Shown one piece after another: positions 42,816 through 52,016 of a DNA stretch of 52,016 nucleotides. The stretch is taken from the NCBI GenBank assembly GCA_002457295.1, contig NTKF01000005.1, positions 1 through 52,016 on the forward strand, given 5' to 3'. Below the pieces are notes generated by a model that saw only the letters and a program-made list of their open reading frames with translations, made no database searches and had not been told where the DNA came from. Source of the stretch: Flavobacteriales bacterium MED-G22 (GTDB taxonomy: Bacteria; Bacteroidota; Bacteroidia; Flavobacteriales; Flavobacteriaceae). The translations under genes and the position numbers were made by a program. Each line of letters begins with the position of its first letter. Position 1 is the stretch's first letter.

Positions 42816-44191
42816 ATTCTTTTCAATAGCCATTTTAAGGAGACATTCAATTTAGGGTAGGGGGCATAGCGTTGAGGTAAATCAAACCAGAACCCTTTTT
42901 TGACGATAGGTTTCAAGTGTGTGAATGTTTTAAAACTAAAACTCCCATGATAGGATCCCATTCCACTTGCGCCTATTCCACCAAAAGGAAGGCGGTCATT
43001 GGTGAAATGTAAAAGAGTATCATTTACCACCCCACCACCAAAAGCAAATTGATTGTGACAATACCGAATAAATTTTTTGTTTTTACTAAAGACATAAAAG
43101 GCAAGAGGCTTGTCTAAACCAGTAATTATTTGCTCCAACTCCTCTGAATTTTTATACGTTAAAACGGGTAAAATAGGCCCAAAAATTTCTTCTGTCATGA
43201 GTTGAGAATCTAAACTTGGACTGTCAACAATTGTAGGCTCAGCATAGCGCTGATCTTCATCAAAATGCCCTCCATAAAATACATTTTGATTTTTTAGGTT
43301 TTTTTTAAGTCGTTCAATATGTATTTCATTTATGATGCGCCCGTAGTCTTTTGATTTAGCTGGATTTTCACCAAAAGCATGGATGATTTCTTTTTTCAAG
43401 GCATTCATGAGAGCTTCTTTTTTGTGGGGCGAAACCAAGACATAATCAGGGGCAATACACGTTTGTCCACAATTCAAGAACTTGCCCCACACAATTCGCT
43501 TCGCTGTGCTTTTTATTGGAGCACTGTCCTCAACAATACAAGGACTTTTACCTCCCAGTTCTAATGTGGTAGGCGTGAGGTGTTTAGCTGCTGCCTGAGC
43601 AACAAGTTTCCCCACGGTTGTGCTACCTGTGTAGAAAATATAATCCCAGCTGAATTCAAGAAGTTCCTGGGCTACTGCAGCGCCACCTTCAACAACAGTG
43701 ACCCATTCTTTTGGAAAAGTCTCCTCTATTATTTGAGCCACAATGGCACCTGTTTTTGGGGCAGACTCAGAAGGCTTGAGCACCACTGTGTTTCCCGCTG
43801 CAACAGCTCCCACTAAAGGTGTAAGAGCCAATTGGAGGGGATAATTCCATGGAGAAATTATCAAAATACTACCAAAGGGTTCTGCTACTAAATAATCCCT
43901 AGAGGGAAAATTGATCCAACTTCCAGAGACCCGATGAGGGGTTGACCATCGTTTCAGATGCCTCGATTGGAGTCGTATCTCTTTCTGTACAAACATCAGT
44001 TCGCTAGTGTAAGATTCAAATTCTGATTTTCCCAAATCTTCATTTAAGGCCTTTAAAATTGCCTTTTCATGAGTATGAACTGTACGCTGAAATCGCCGAA
44101 GTCTTTTTTTTCTCTCAGCGATTGACCTTGTCCTACCAGATCTATAAAATACTTTTTGAGCATCTATTATTGGAGCGCTTTCTTTTTGCAA
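42812..44191 (-). CDS. Aldehyde dehydrogenase (class 3 type)
   Basis: The protein has 459 residues. IISPWNYPLQLALTPLVGAV, KPSESAPKTG (cofactor phosphate), TGSTTVGKLV, TLELGGKSPCIV (general base Glu), FLNCGQTCIAPDYVLV (catalytic Cys) and EEIFGPILPVLTY are present. The short length and SPWNYPLQL motif fit class 3 fatty/aromatic aldehyde dehydrogenases that lack an N-terminal extension. It oxidises aldehydes with NAD(P)+. It is translationally coupled to the nitroreductase gene and divergent from ilvD across a 206-bp gap. Confidence 0.93.
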   Translation of the reverse strand: MQKESAPIIDAQKVFYRSGRTRSIAERKKRLRRFQRTVHTHEKAILKALNEDLGKSEFESYTSELMFVQKEIRLQSRHLKRWSTPHRVSGSWINFPSRDYLVAEPFGSILIISPWNYPLQLALTPLVGAVAAGNTVVLKPSESAPKTGAIVAQIIEETFPKEWVTVVEGGAAVAQELLEFSWDYIFYTGSTTVGKLVAQAAAKHLTPTTLELGGKSPCIVEDSAPIKSTAKRIVWGKFLNCGQTCIAPDYVLVSPHKKEALMNALKKEIIHAFGENPAKSKDYGRIINEIHIERLKKNLKNQNVFYGGHFDEDQRYAEPTIVDSPSLDSQLMTEEIFGPILPVLTYKNSEELEQIITGLDKPLAFYVFSKNKKFIRYCHNQFAFGGGVVNDTLLHFTNDRLPFGGIGASGMGSYHGSFSFKTFTHLKPIVKKGFWFDLPQRYAPYPKLNVSLKWLLKRI

Positions 44192-44316
44192 TTTTTATTT
44201 TATTAATTTTAACGCTAATATAATCCAAAAAATGGGCCTTTACTTTCTAGTTAATGTGAATATACCCAAAAAATTAGCTTAATTACTTGTAAATCAATTT
44301 TTTAGATTAAATTTCT

Positions 44317-44366
44317 TAAACTTGAGTATAGTACCTATTTAAAGAGTGTATTATTTTCAAAATAGG
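44317..44366 (+). promoter_or_regulatory. -7 box and leader hairpin of the ilv operon
   Basis: TAAACTTG (44317-44324) matches TAnnTTTG in all but one place. Seven bases after it a 7-bp stem begins, CCTATTT (44334-44340) with AAATAGG (44360-44366), 31 bp before the ilvD ATG. The predicted mRNA would thus start near the hairpin, which may stabilise it or bind a regulator. No T-box or run of Ile/Val/Leu codons is seen. Confidence 0.35.
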
Positions 44367-44397
44367 AAGCTATTATTTTCGTTATACAAAATGTATC

Positions 44398-46071
44398 ATG
44401 ACACTAAATAAGTACAGTAAAGCAGTTACACAAGACCCAACTCAACCTGCAGCCCAAGCCATGCTGCATGCTATTGGAATGACTGATGAGGATTTCCAAA
44501 AGCCCCTAATTGGGATTGCTTCTACTGGGTATGAAGGCAACCCCTGTAATATGCACCTCAATGACTTGGCGCTTCAGATAAAACACGGCATAAATGCGCA
44601 AGATTTAGTGGGTTTGATTTTTAATACTATTGGTGTTAGCGATGGTATTTCAATGGGCACACCAGGGATGCGTTTTTCGCTGCCTTCTCGTGATATTATT
44701 GCAGACTCGGTCGAAACAGTGGTGCAAGCCATGTCCTATGACGGTGTGGTCACCGTGGTAGGCTGTGATAAAAATATGCCAGGTGCCTTAATGGCCATGC
44801 TGCGCCTTAATCGTCCGAGTATTTTGGTGTATGGTGGAACCATTGCCCCTGGTTGTTATAAAGACAAAAAATTAGACGTTGTTTCAGCTTTTGAAGCCTG
44901 GGGTGAAAAAGTAGCTGGAACTATAGATGAAAAAGAATATAAAAGTGTAATCCGCAATGCATGTCCTGGTGCAGGAGCTTGCGGGGGAATGTATACTGCA
45001 AATACAATGGCTTCTGCCATTGAGGCCTGCGGTATGGCCTTACCTTACAATGCTTCTAATCCTGCAATCAGCCAAGACAAACAGGCAGAGTGTGATGTTT
45101 TAGGGAAACATTTACGTTTGTTGATTGAAAAAGATATCAAACCAAAAGACATTGTCACAAAACGTTCATTGGAAAATGCACTCCGCGTTATTGCTGTTTT
45201 AGGAGGATCAACCAATGCTGTTTTACACTTTTTAGCCATAGCCAAAGCGGCTGAAATTGATTTGACTCTTGATGATTTTCAACGTATTAGTGATACTACC
45301 CCTTTTCTAGCAGACCTTAAACCCAGCGGACGCTATTTGATGAACGACTTGCATGACGTGGGGGGAGTTCCAGCGGTTCTAAAGTATATGTTAGAAAAAG
45401 GAATGTTGCATGGAGACTGCCTCACTGTGACTGGAAAAACCCTAAGTGAAAATTTAGAAGAAGTAAAAGACCTCAGCCCTGGACAAAAAATTATTAAACC
45501 TTTAGAACAACCAATAAAGTCTACAGGACATTTAAGGATTTTAAAAGGGAACTTGGCCAAGGAAGGTTCTGTTGCTAAAATAACAGGGAAAGAAGGTCTT
45601 CGTTTTGAAGGCCCTGCAAGGGTTTTTGATGGAGAATACGCTGCTAATGATGGGATTAAAAATGGAGAAGTACAACCCGGTGAGGTTGTGGTTATACGTT
45701 ATGAAGGACCTAAAGGCGGACCAGGAATGCCTGAGATGCTGAAGCCTACAGCTGCCATTATGGGGGCAGGTTTAGGAAAAAGTGTTGCATTAATTACTGA
45801 TGGCCGTTTTTCTGGAGGCACCCATGGTTTTGTGGTTGGACACATTGTGCCCGAGGCCCAAGAAGGGGGAGTGATTGGTTTGCTTGAAGATGGAGATCTC
45901 ATTACCATCGACGCTGAGAAAAATACAATTAGGGTTGCTCTTGATGATGAAACCCTCCAAGATAGGAGAAAAGCCTGGAAGCAGCCTGAGTATAAATTTC
46001 AAAGCGGAATGTTATATAAATACATAAAAAATGTCTCTACTGCCAGTGAGGGCTGTGTGACTGATGCCTAA
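44398..46071 (+). CDS. ilvD: Dihydroxy-acid dehydratase
   Basis: The protein has 557 residues. Fe-S cluster cysteines lie in [17 protein letters not shown] and [35 protein letters not shown] is the C-terminal signature. It dehydrates dihydroxy-isovalerate and dihydroxy-methylvalerate to the keto acids for valine and isoleucine. It is first gene of ilvD-ilvB-ilvN-ilvC; its TAA and the ilvB ATG share one base. Confidence 0.96.
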   Translation: MTLNKYSKAVTQDPTQPAAQAMLHAIGMTDEDFQKPLIGIASTGYEGNPCNMHLNDLALQIKHGINAQDLVGLIFNTIGVSDGISMGTPGMRFSLPSRDIIADSVETVVQAMSYDGVVTVVGCDKNMPGALMAMLRLNRPSILVYGGTIAPGCYKDKKLDVVSAFEAWGEKVAGTIDEKEYKSVIRNACPGAGACGGMYTANTMASAIEACGMALPYNASNPAISQDKQAECDVLGKHLRLLIEKDIKPKDIVTKRSLENALRVIAVLGGSTNAVLHFLAIAKAAEIDLTLDDFQRISDTTPFLADLKPSGRYLMNDLHDVGGVPAVLKYMLEKGMLHGDCLTVTGKTLSENLEEVKDLSPGQKIIKPLEQPIKSTGHLRILKGNLAKEGSVAKITGKEGLRFEGPARVFDGEYAANDGIKNGEVQPGEVVVIRYEGPKGGPGMPEMLKPTAAIMGAGLGKSVALITDGRFSGGTHGFVVGHIVPEAQEGGVIGLLEDGDLITIDAEKNTIRVALDDETLQDRRKAWKQPEYKFQSGMLYKYIKNVSTASEGCVTDA

Positions 46072-47810
46072 TGACTATGGAAACAAAAACAAAAAATAAA
46101 CCTGCTAAAAAAATTGTAAGACCAACTCATATTTCAGGTGCAGAAGCAGTCATAAGATGTTTGCTTGCTGAAGGTGTTGATTTAATTTATGGTTATCCAG
46201 GTGGAGCCATAATGCCAGTCTATGATGAACTCTATAAATTTCAAGACCAGCTTCAACATGTGTTAACTCGTCATGAGCAAGGGGCAACTCATGCTGCTCA
46301 AGGCTATGCGCGTACTTCTGGAAAGGTGGGAGTAGCTGTTGCCACTTCTGGCCCAGGTGCAACTAATTTGGTTACTGGTATAGCTGACGCTCAAATCGAT
46401 TCCACTCCTATGGTATGCATCACAGGACAAGTAGCCTCTCATCTTTTAGGTTCTGATGCATTTCAAGAAACGGACATTATAGGCATTTCTACCCCTGTTA
46501 CTAAATGGAATTATCAAATTACCAAAGCCAGTGAAATTCCAGAAATCATGGCCAAAGCATTTTATATTGCTCGCTCTGGCCGACCCGGACCCGTGTTGAT
46601 CGATATTACTAAAGACGCCCAATTTGAAAAATTTGAATTCACCTACGAACATTGTGTAGGAATCCGAAGTTATTTGCCCAAACCAAGCCTGCAGCTAGAT
46701 CAAGTGGCTGCCGCAGTTGAGCTTATTGAACAAGCCAAAAAACCGTTTATTGTTTGGGGACAAGGAGTCATTTTAGGTCAGGCTGAAGAAGAGTTCAAAA
46801 ATTTTGTAGAAAAATCTGGAATTCCTGCTGCTTGGACAATTTTAGGCCTCTCTGCTTTGCCCACATCACACCCCTCAAATAGAGGAATGGTTGGAATGCA
46901 CGGCAATTATGCACCTAATTTACTGACCAATCAATGTGATTTACTCATTGCAGTTGGAATGCGTTTTGACGACCGAGTGACTGGTGATTTGAATACCTAT
47001 GCCAAACAAGCGAAAATCATTCATCTTGAACTCGACCCTTCAGAAGTTAATAAAAACGTTAGGGCTGATGTAACTGTGCTAGCCGATTGCAAGGAAAGTT
47101 TGAAAGCAATCACAGAAAATATTTCATCAAATACGTATCCAGAATGGATTGCAGAATTTGATCGCTTAGATAGCATTGAAGAAGAAAAAGTGATCTACAA
47201 TGATTTGAACCCCACCCATGAAGGGTTAAGTATGGGTGAATCTATTAAAATGATAAATAAACATACCCAAGGTAATGCAGTCATAGTGACCGATGTGGGT
47301 CAGCATCAAATGGCAACATGTAGATATGCCGACTTTAATTTTTCAAAAAGCAATGTCACTTCTGGAGGGCTAGGCACCATGGGTTTTGCCTTGCCGGCTG
47401 CTATTGGAGCAAAAATGGGAGCGCCAGAAAGAGAAGTTGTTGCAGTGATTGGAGATGGCGGATATCAAATGACTATACAAGAATTGGGGACTATTTTTCA
47501 GTCTCAGGTTGCCGTAAAAATTGTTGTTTTAAACAATGATTTTTTAGGGATGGTAAGACAATGGCAACAGCTTTTTTTTGATAAAAGATATGCTTCTACA
47601 GAAATGGTTAATCCAGATTTTGTGACTATAGCCAAGGGCTTTCAAATAGACGCAGATCGGGTATCCAAAAGAGAAGATCTAGATGCTGCAGTAGCTAAAA
47701 TGGTTGCCTCAGACAAACCTTATTTCCTTGAGATTTGTGTGGCCAAAGAAGAAAATGTTTTTCCAATGATTCCCACAGGAGCAAGTGTTTCTGATATACG
47801 ACTTGAATAG
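46071..47810 (+). CDS. ilvB: Acetolactate synthase large subunit
   Basis: The protein has 579 residues: RHEQGATHAAQGYART with the catalytic Glu, GPGATNLVTGIADAQIDSTP, the central FAD-associated domain (WTILGLSALPTSHP, GMRFDDRVTGDL), and the thiamine-diphosphate motif GDGGYQMTIQELGTI ending in VVLNNDFLGMVRQWQ. It condenses pyruvate with pyruvate or 2-oxobutyrate, the first step to valine and isoleucine. The N-terminus has a short Lys-rich tail. It starts on the last base of ilvD; ilvN follows after 2 bp. Confidence 0.96.
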   Translation: MTMETKTKNKPAKKIVRPTHISGAEAVIRCLLAEGVDLIYGYPGGAIMPVYDELYKFQDQLQHVLTRHEQGATHAAQGYARTSGKVGVAVATSGPGATNLVTGIADAQIDSTPMVCITGQVASHLLGSDAFQETDIIGISTPVTKWNYQITKASEIPEIMAKAFYIARSGRPGPVLIDITKDAQFEKFEFTYEHCVGIRSYLPKPSLQLDQVAAAVELIEQAKKPFIVWGQGVILGQAEEEFKNFVEKSGIPAAWTILGLSALPTSHPSNRGMVGMHGNYAPNLLTNQCDLLIAVGMRFDDRVTGDLNTYAKQAKIIHLELDPSEVNKNVRADVTVLADCKESLKAITENISSNTYPEWIAEFDRLDSIEEEKVIYNDLNPTHEGLSMGESIKMINKHTQGNAVIVTDVGQHQMATCRYADFNFSKSNVTSGGLGTMGFALPAAIGAKMGAPEREVVAVIGDGGYQMTIQELGTIFQSQVAVKIVVLNNDFLGMVRQWQQLFFDKRYASTEMVNPDFVTIAKGFQIDADRVSKREDLDAAVAKMVASDKPYFLEICVAKEENVFPMIPTGASVSDIRLE

Positions 47811-47812
47811 TT

Positions 47813-48340
47813 ATGGATAAAAAAACTTTTACTATTTCTGTTTACACCGAAAATAATGTGGGGTTATTAAACAGAATCTCAGCCATATTTTTAAAAAGAC
47901 ATATCAATATTGACAGTTTTTCTACCTCAGAGTCTGAAATTAAAAATGTTTTTAGATTTGTTATTGTAGTGAAAGTGAATGCTGAGAAAATTAGAAAAAT
48001 TGTGCAACAAATCGAAAAACAAATAGATGTAATCAAAGCTTTTTATCACACCGATGAAGAAACTATCTTTCAAGAATCTGCTCTTTACAAAGTACGTTCA
48101 AGCGCATTGTTTGAAGAACGTCACATTCAAAATATAATCAAAGAGAGTCATGCAAACATTGTGACCGTTTCACCCGATTTTTTTGTGATTGAAAAAACTG
48201 GATTTAGAGAGGAAACAGAACAATTAAGAAAAGATTTGGAACCCTATGGGCTATTACAATTTGTGAGATCTGGACGCATCTCAGTGACCAAAGCCAAAAT
48301 GGGTATCTCAGAAATATTGCATACTTTTAAAACTAAATAA
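47813..48340 (+). CDS. ilvN: Acetolactate synthase small (regulatory) subunit
   Basis: The protein has 175 residues: an N-terminal ACT domain (FTISVYTENNVGLLNRISAI, RHINIDSFSTSESE) that senses valine, and a C-terminal ALS_ss_C domain (ESHANIVTVSPDFFVIEKTG). It activates IlvB and makes it sensitive to feedback. The length is typical of the long form (IlvH-like). ilvC begins 12 bp downstream. Confidence 0.94.
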   Translation: MDKKTFTISVYTENNVGLLNRISAIFLKRHINIDSFSTSESEIKNVFRFVIVVKVNAEKIRKIVQQIEKQIDVIKAFYHTDEETIFQESALYKVRSSALFEERHIQNIIKESHANIVTVSPDFFVIEKTGFREETEQLRKDLEPYGLLQFVRSGRISVTKAKMGISEILHTFKTK

Positions 48341-48352
48341 GACAAACTAAAT

Positions 48353-49825
48353 ATGGCGAATTATTTCAATCAATTATCACTACGTGAACAGCTGCGACAA
48401 CTAGCACAATGCCGCTTTATGGAAAACTCTGAGTTTGACCAAGGCATTGCAGCTTTGGACGGGAAGAAAATTGTAATTGTAGGATGTGGAGCTCAAGGTT
48501 TAAACCAAGGACTCAACATGCGCGATTCAGGTTTAGATATTTCTTATGCCCTTCGATCAGCAGCAATTGAACAAAAAAGAGCTTCTTATGTAAATGCCAC
48601 TGAAAATAATTTTAAGGTAGGTACGTTTGATGAATTAATTCCAACAGCCGACGTGGTCATAAACTTAACCCCAGATAAAAATCACACAGCAGCCGTTAAT
48701 ACGGTGATGCCTTTGATGAAAAAGGGGGCAACCTTATCCTATTCTCACGGTTTTAATATTGTTGAAGAAGGGATGGAGATTAGAAAAGACCTTACTGTCA
48801 TTATGGTCGCACCAAAATGTCCTGGTTCTGAGGTGCGTGAAGAATACAAACGTGGTTTTGGAGTACCAACACTTATTGCTGTGCATCCAGAAAATGACCC
48901 TGAAGGTAAAGGATTAGAACAAGCTAAAGCCTACGCCTTTGGGACAGGTGGGCATCGAGCAGGTGTTTTAGAATCTTCATTTGTGGCAGAAGTAAAATCA
49001 GATTTGATGGGTGAGCAAACCATTTTATGTGGGGTTTTACAAACGGGCTCTATTTTATGTTTCGATAAAATGATAGAAAAAGGAATTGACCCTGGCTATG
49101 CATCAAAATTGATTCAATACGGGTGGGAAACCATTACAGAAGCCTTAAAGCACGGAGGAATAACCAATATGATGGATCGGCTATCCAATCCGGCCAAAAT
49201 AAAAGCCTTTGAACTTTCAGAACAATTAAAAGAAATTTTAACCCCATTGTTTCAAAAGCATATGGATGATATTATGTCTGGACACTTTTCAAAAACCATG
49301 ATGGAAGATTGGGCTAATGATGATAAAAATCTACTAACCTGGCGCGCTGCTACTGGTGAAACAGCTTTTGAAAAAACAGAAAATACTTCACAAAATATCA
49401 ACGAGCAAGAATATTTTGACCATGGTGTGTTGATGATTGCTTTTGTTCGTGCAGGGGTGGAATTAGCTTATGACACTATGGTTGCTGCTGGAATAAAAGA
49501 AGAATCTGCCTATTATGAGTCGTTACATGAAACGCCTTTGATAGCCAATACCATTGCTCGAAAAAAGTTATTTGAAATGAATCGAGTCATTTCCGATACG
49601 GCAGAATATGGCTGTTACTTGTTTGACCATGCTGCTAAGCCACTTCTAAAAGATTTTATGAAAAATGTTGAGGTTGACGTAATTGGAAAAGCATATGCTG
49701 AAGGAGAAAACGGTGTAGACAATAAAAAACTTATTGACATCAATGAAATTATTCGTTATCATCCTATTGAGACAATAGGCTATGAGCTTCGTGCCTCTAT
49801 GACAGCGATGACAAAAATCATCTAG
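48353..49825 (+). CDS. ilvC: Ketol-acid reductoisomerase (class II)
   Basis: The protein has 490 residues, the long class II form as in enterobacteria, with a duplicated C-terminal knotted domain. [19 protein letters not shown] binds [25 protein letters not shown] and the metal ligands in [18 protein letters not shown] and the later [11 protein letters not shown] are present. It rearranges and reduces acetolactate or acetohydroxybutyrate. It is last gene of the ilv cluster. The gap 49826-49979 to gapN shows no clear terminator. Confidence 0.96.
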   Translation: MANYFNQLSLREQLRQLAQCRFMENSEFDQGIAALDGKKIVIVGCGAQGLNQGLNMRDSGLDISYALRSAAIEQKRASYVNATENNFKVGTFDELIPTADVVINLTPDKNHTAAVNTVMPLMKKGATLSYSHGFNIVEEGMEIRKDLTVIMVAPKCPGSEVREEYKRGFGVPTLIAVHPENDPEGKGLEQAKAYAFGTGGHRAGVLESSFVAEVKSDLMGEQTILCGVLQTGSILCFDKMIEKGIDPGYASKLIQYGWETITEALKHGGITNMMDRLSNPAKIKAFELSEQLKEILTPLFQKHMDDIMSGHFSKTMMEDWANDDKNLLTWRAATGETAFEKTENTSQNINEQEYFDHGVLMIAFVRAGVELAYDTMVAAGIKEESAYYESLHETPLIANTIARKKLFEMNRVISDTAEYGCYLFDHAAKPLLKDFMKNVEVDVIGKAYAEGENGVDNKKLIDINEIIRYHPIETIGYELRASMTAMTKII

Positions 49826-49979
49826 TTTAAGAGATTATTATATCAAAAATAACTTGTTGTTAATATTGGGGACCTAAAAATGAATTCTTGGTCATTCCAA
49901 TGATAAATTGTAATTTTATAATTGAAAACAAAGAGAATTAGTTCCTTTTGTTATTCAGTGCTAAAGAAAAAGAAATTTT

Positions 49980-51578
49980 ATGACCACACTTAGTTTGGAA
50001 ATTCCAAAGGAATTCCATGTAACACCATTCGATTGTAATCAATATTTAGTAAACGGCGAATTGCGCACTTGGACAGGCGGTCGCTCTAATGTTTATTCAT
50101 CCATTAAAACCATTAACGAACAGGGAGAAATGGGACCGACTTTGTTAGGATCTATTCCTGATATGGAAAGCGAAACGGCCCTTGAAGCCCTTGAGGCAGC
50201 GGATAAAGCCTACCAAAGAGGACAAGGTTTATGGCCAACCATGAAAGTGTCAGAACGTTTGAAATGCATGCACAATTTCGTTGAGAAAATGAAATTGCAT
50301 CGTGAGGAAGTTGTCAAACTTCTAATGTGGGAAATTTGTAAAAACAAATCTGATGCCTATAAAGAATTTGATCGAACTGTAGATTATATATATGACACTA
50401 TAGAGGCTTATAAAACTCTTGATAGAAAGGGAGCGAAATTTGCAAAACAAGGAAATATTCATGCTCATATTCGTCGTGGACCATTAGGTGTTGTTCTTTG
50501 TTTGGGGCCTTATAATTATCCCCTTAATGAGACTTTTTGCTTATTGATCCCGGCTATTATAATGGGTAACACCGCTATTTTTAAACCAGCTAAGCATGGG
50601 GTACTTCTCATTGCTCCTTTGTTGCAAGCTTTTCAAGAAAGTTTTCCTCCAGGAGTAGTGAATATCCTTTTTGGTCGCGGAAGAAAAATAGCAACACCTA
50701 TCATGCAAACCGGTAAAATTGATGTACTTGCTTTGATTGGTCACAGTTCGTCTGCTGTATCTCTCCAAGATGAGCATCCGAACAAAAACAGACTGCGGCT
50801 AGTATTGGGATTGGAGGCCAAAAATCCAGGAATTATTTTGCCAGATGCAGATCTTGAATTAACCATTAAAGAATGTATTTCAGGAACATTATCCTACAAT
50901 GGTCAGCGCTGTACGGCACTTAAGGTACTGTATGTTCATGAGTCACTTATCGATGAATTTAATCAACGTTTTTCAGAGGCTGTAGATAAATTAAAATTTG
51001 GTTTGCCATGGGAAGAAGACAGTTTCTTAACACCTCTCCCAGAACCTAATAAGCCAGCCTATATCCAAGAACTCATTAAAGATGCTGTGGAAAAAGGGGG
51101 TAAGGTAATCAACAAAAGGGGTGGAGAATTAAGCGATAATTATTCTTTCCCTGCTGTAATTTATCCAGTGAATGACTCTATGAAATTATATCACGAAGAA
51201 CAATTTGGACCGATTATACCAGTTATCGCTTATAAAAATATTGAAGAACCTCTATCTGCCATGGCAGCATCAGACTACGGGCAGCAGGTGAGTTTGTTTG
51301 GACGAGACGTAAGAAAAATTGGACCACTAATTGATGCTTTAGCCAATTTAGTGTGCAGGGTAAATCTTAATTCGGCCTGTCAACGTGGACCAGATGTATA
51401 TCCTTTTACTGGAAGGAAAAACTCTGCGGTGAGTACTCTTAGTGTTTATGATGCGTTACGATCTTTTTCGATACGTACTTTTGTAGCTTCTAAAGACAAT
51501 CCATATAACAACGAGATTTTGGAAACCCTTCTAAATTCTCAGGAATCAAATTTTGTAACTACAGAATACTTACTGTAA
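49980..51578 (+). CDS. gapN: NADP-dependent (non-phosphorylating) glyceraldehyde-3-phosphate dehydrogenase
   Basis: The protein has 532 residues, aldehyde dehydrogenase superfamily. [49 protein letters not shown] (general base Glu), and [15 protein letters not shown] (catalytic Cys) follow the GAPN pattern (R-C-T-A-x-K) rather than ordinary fatty aldehyde enzymes. GAPN turns glyceraldehyde 3-phosphate straight to 3-phosphoglycerate and supplies NADPH. The NADPH could serve ilvC next door, but the 154-bp gap leaves co-transcription open. The chain is about 50 residues longer than streptococcal GapN. Confidence 0.85.
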   Translation: MTTLSLEIPKEFHVTPFDCNQYLVNGELRTWTGGRSNVYSSIKTINEQGEMGPTLLGSIPDMESETALEALEAADKAYQRGQGLWPTMKVSERLKCMHNFVEKMKLHREEVVKLLMWEICKNKSDAYKEFDRTVDYIYDTIEAYKTLDRKGAKFAKQGNIHAHIRRGPLGVVLCLGPYNYPLNETFCLLIPAIIMGNTAIFKPAKHGVLLIAPLLQAFQESFPPGVVNILFGRGRKIATPIMQTGKIDVLALIGHSSSAVSLQDEHPNKNRLRLVLGLEAKNPGIILPDADLELTIKECISGTLSYNGQRCTALKVLYVHESLIDEFNQRFSEAVDKLKFGLPWEEDSFLTPLPEPNKPAYIQELIKDAVEKGGKVINKRGGELSDNYSFPAVIYPVNDSMKLYHEEQFGPIIPVIAYKNIEEPLSAMAASDYGQQVSLFGRDVRKIGPLIDALANLVCRVNLNSACQRGPDVYPFTGRKNSAVSTLSVYDALRSFSIRTFVASKDNPYNNEILETLLNSQESNFVTTEYLL

Positions 51579-51594
51579 GTTCAATTTTTTGTTT

Positions 51595-52016
51595 TTAAAT
51601 ATTAGCGGCAAGAAAATCTCCTACTTCTGAGGTCTTGTAGGTTTTTCCTTCATTGGCTAAGTCTTCAGTAACTATTCCCTTTGATAAAGAGAGATCAACT
51701 ACGTTACGAATACAGTCAGCCTCTTCTTTAAAGCCAAAGGCCATTTCAAAAAGCATTGCAGCAGATAACACAGTAGCTAAAGGATTTGCAATGTCTTTTC
51801 CAGCTGCCTGAGGAAAAGAGCCGTGAATAGGTTCAAACAGACTTGTTTGCTCACCCACAGATGCAGAGGGCATCAATCCCATTGATCCAGAGATCACAGA
51901 GGCTTCATCGGTAAGGATATCTCCAAAAAGATTTTCGGTGATCAGCACATCATAACTATTAGGCCATTGCACTAGCCGCATGGCCACAGCATCTACAAAT
52001 TCATAAGATACTTCAA
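51595..52016 (-). CDS. leuB: 3-isopropylmalate dehydrogenase, C-terminal part (cut by window edge)
   Basis: The frame is open from the window edge to the stop at 51595, about 140 residues. VSYEFVDAVAMRLVQWPNSY and DVLITENLFGDILTDEASVI are the metal and substrate region; GSMGLMPSASVG, FEPIHGSFPQAAGKDIANP (NAD-binding loop) and the C-terminal helix follow. It oxidises 3-isopropylmalate in leucine synthesis. The gene enters from the right, convergent with gapN (16-bp gap), so leu genes probably continue outside the window. Confidence 0.93.
   Translation of the reverse strand, partial: EVSYEFVDAVAMRLVQWPNSYDVLITENLFGDILTDEASVISGSMGLMPSASVGEQTSLFEPIHGSFPQAAGKDIANPLATVLSAAMLFEMAFGFKEEADCIRNVVDLSLSKGIVTEDLANEGKTYKTSEVGDFLAANI

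Noticed and set aside
44192..44397. T-box or amino-acid attenuator ahead of ilvD
   Set aside because: No T-box sequence, no leader peptide rich in Ile/Val/Leu and no terminator with a T run; only one modest hairpin.
1..52016. CRISPR arrays, insertion sequences, prophage or integrase genes
   Set aside because: No regularly spaced repeats and no transposase, integrase or phage structural protein was found among the translated frames.

Overview
The window looks like chromosomal DNA of a marine-type Bacteroidota, most probably Flavobacteriaceae. The base composition is AT-rich. The gene order ftsK-lolA-lptG-ribBA is seen, together with an arginine operon that uses an acyl-ornithine carbamoyltransferase and contains proC. 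Promoter-like boxes of the Bacteroidota type (TAnnTTTG) occur, and Shine-Dalgarno sequences are mostly absent. The species assignment is inference; no rRNA gene is present.

Layout. Positions 1-6.7 kb are accessory and partly decayed: a lipoprotein reading frame broken by a stop, two paralogous secreted proteins of unknown function (318-1061 and 4828-5595), an unknown lipoprotein, a secreted esterase, a Tat-exported TIM-barrel protein, mscL, and the wreck of an agarase-like glycoside hydrolase. Positions 6.9-13.55 kb are one tightly packed minus-strand operon of eight genes: SDR, RraA-like lyase, SDR, enolase-superfamily dehydratase, SnoaL-RidA fusion, creatininase-family hydrolase, Na+/solute symporter and a 42-residue one-helix membrane protein coupled to the symporter. 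It reads as the uptake and stepwise breakdown of an unidentified small, probably nitrogen-containing hydroxy acid or sugar acid, and it is the best candidate here for an undescribed pathway. A perfect 10-bp inverted repeat sits at its 5' end. Positions 13.6-16.3 kb hold noncoding structure, tiny ORFs, a retropepsin/RimK fusion and tRNA-Ser(UGA).

Positions 16.3-27.5 kb are mostly housekeeping: a TSUP permease, the K+ channel-nhaC-ftsK-lolA-lptG-ribBA block on the minus strand, lpdA, and a Gfo/Idh/MocA oxidoreductase. Positions 27.5-36.4 kb carry a complete arginine operon, read right to left: GNAT-argG-argC-proC-argD-argF'-argB-argE-argH. Its structured leader contains a short ORF. The GNAT protein is the likely first enzyme of the pathway, because no argA or argJ is present in the window.

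Positions 36.4-42 kb carry tilS, a DsbD-type reductase, an SRAP protein, and comM/yifB split by a single-base shift in a T7 run. Positions 42-44.2 kb hold an aldehyde dehydrogenase-nitroreductase pair. Positions 44.4-49.8 kb are the branched-chain amino acid genes ilvD-ilvB-ilvN-ilvC, followed by gapN and the 3' end of leuB on the opposite strand. Genes are packed tightly, with many ATGA overlaps and several tail-to-tail overlaps.
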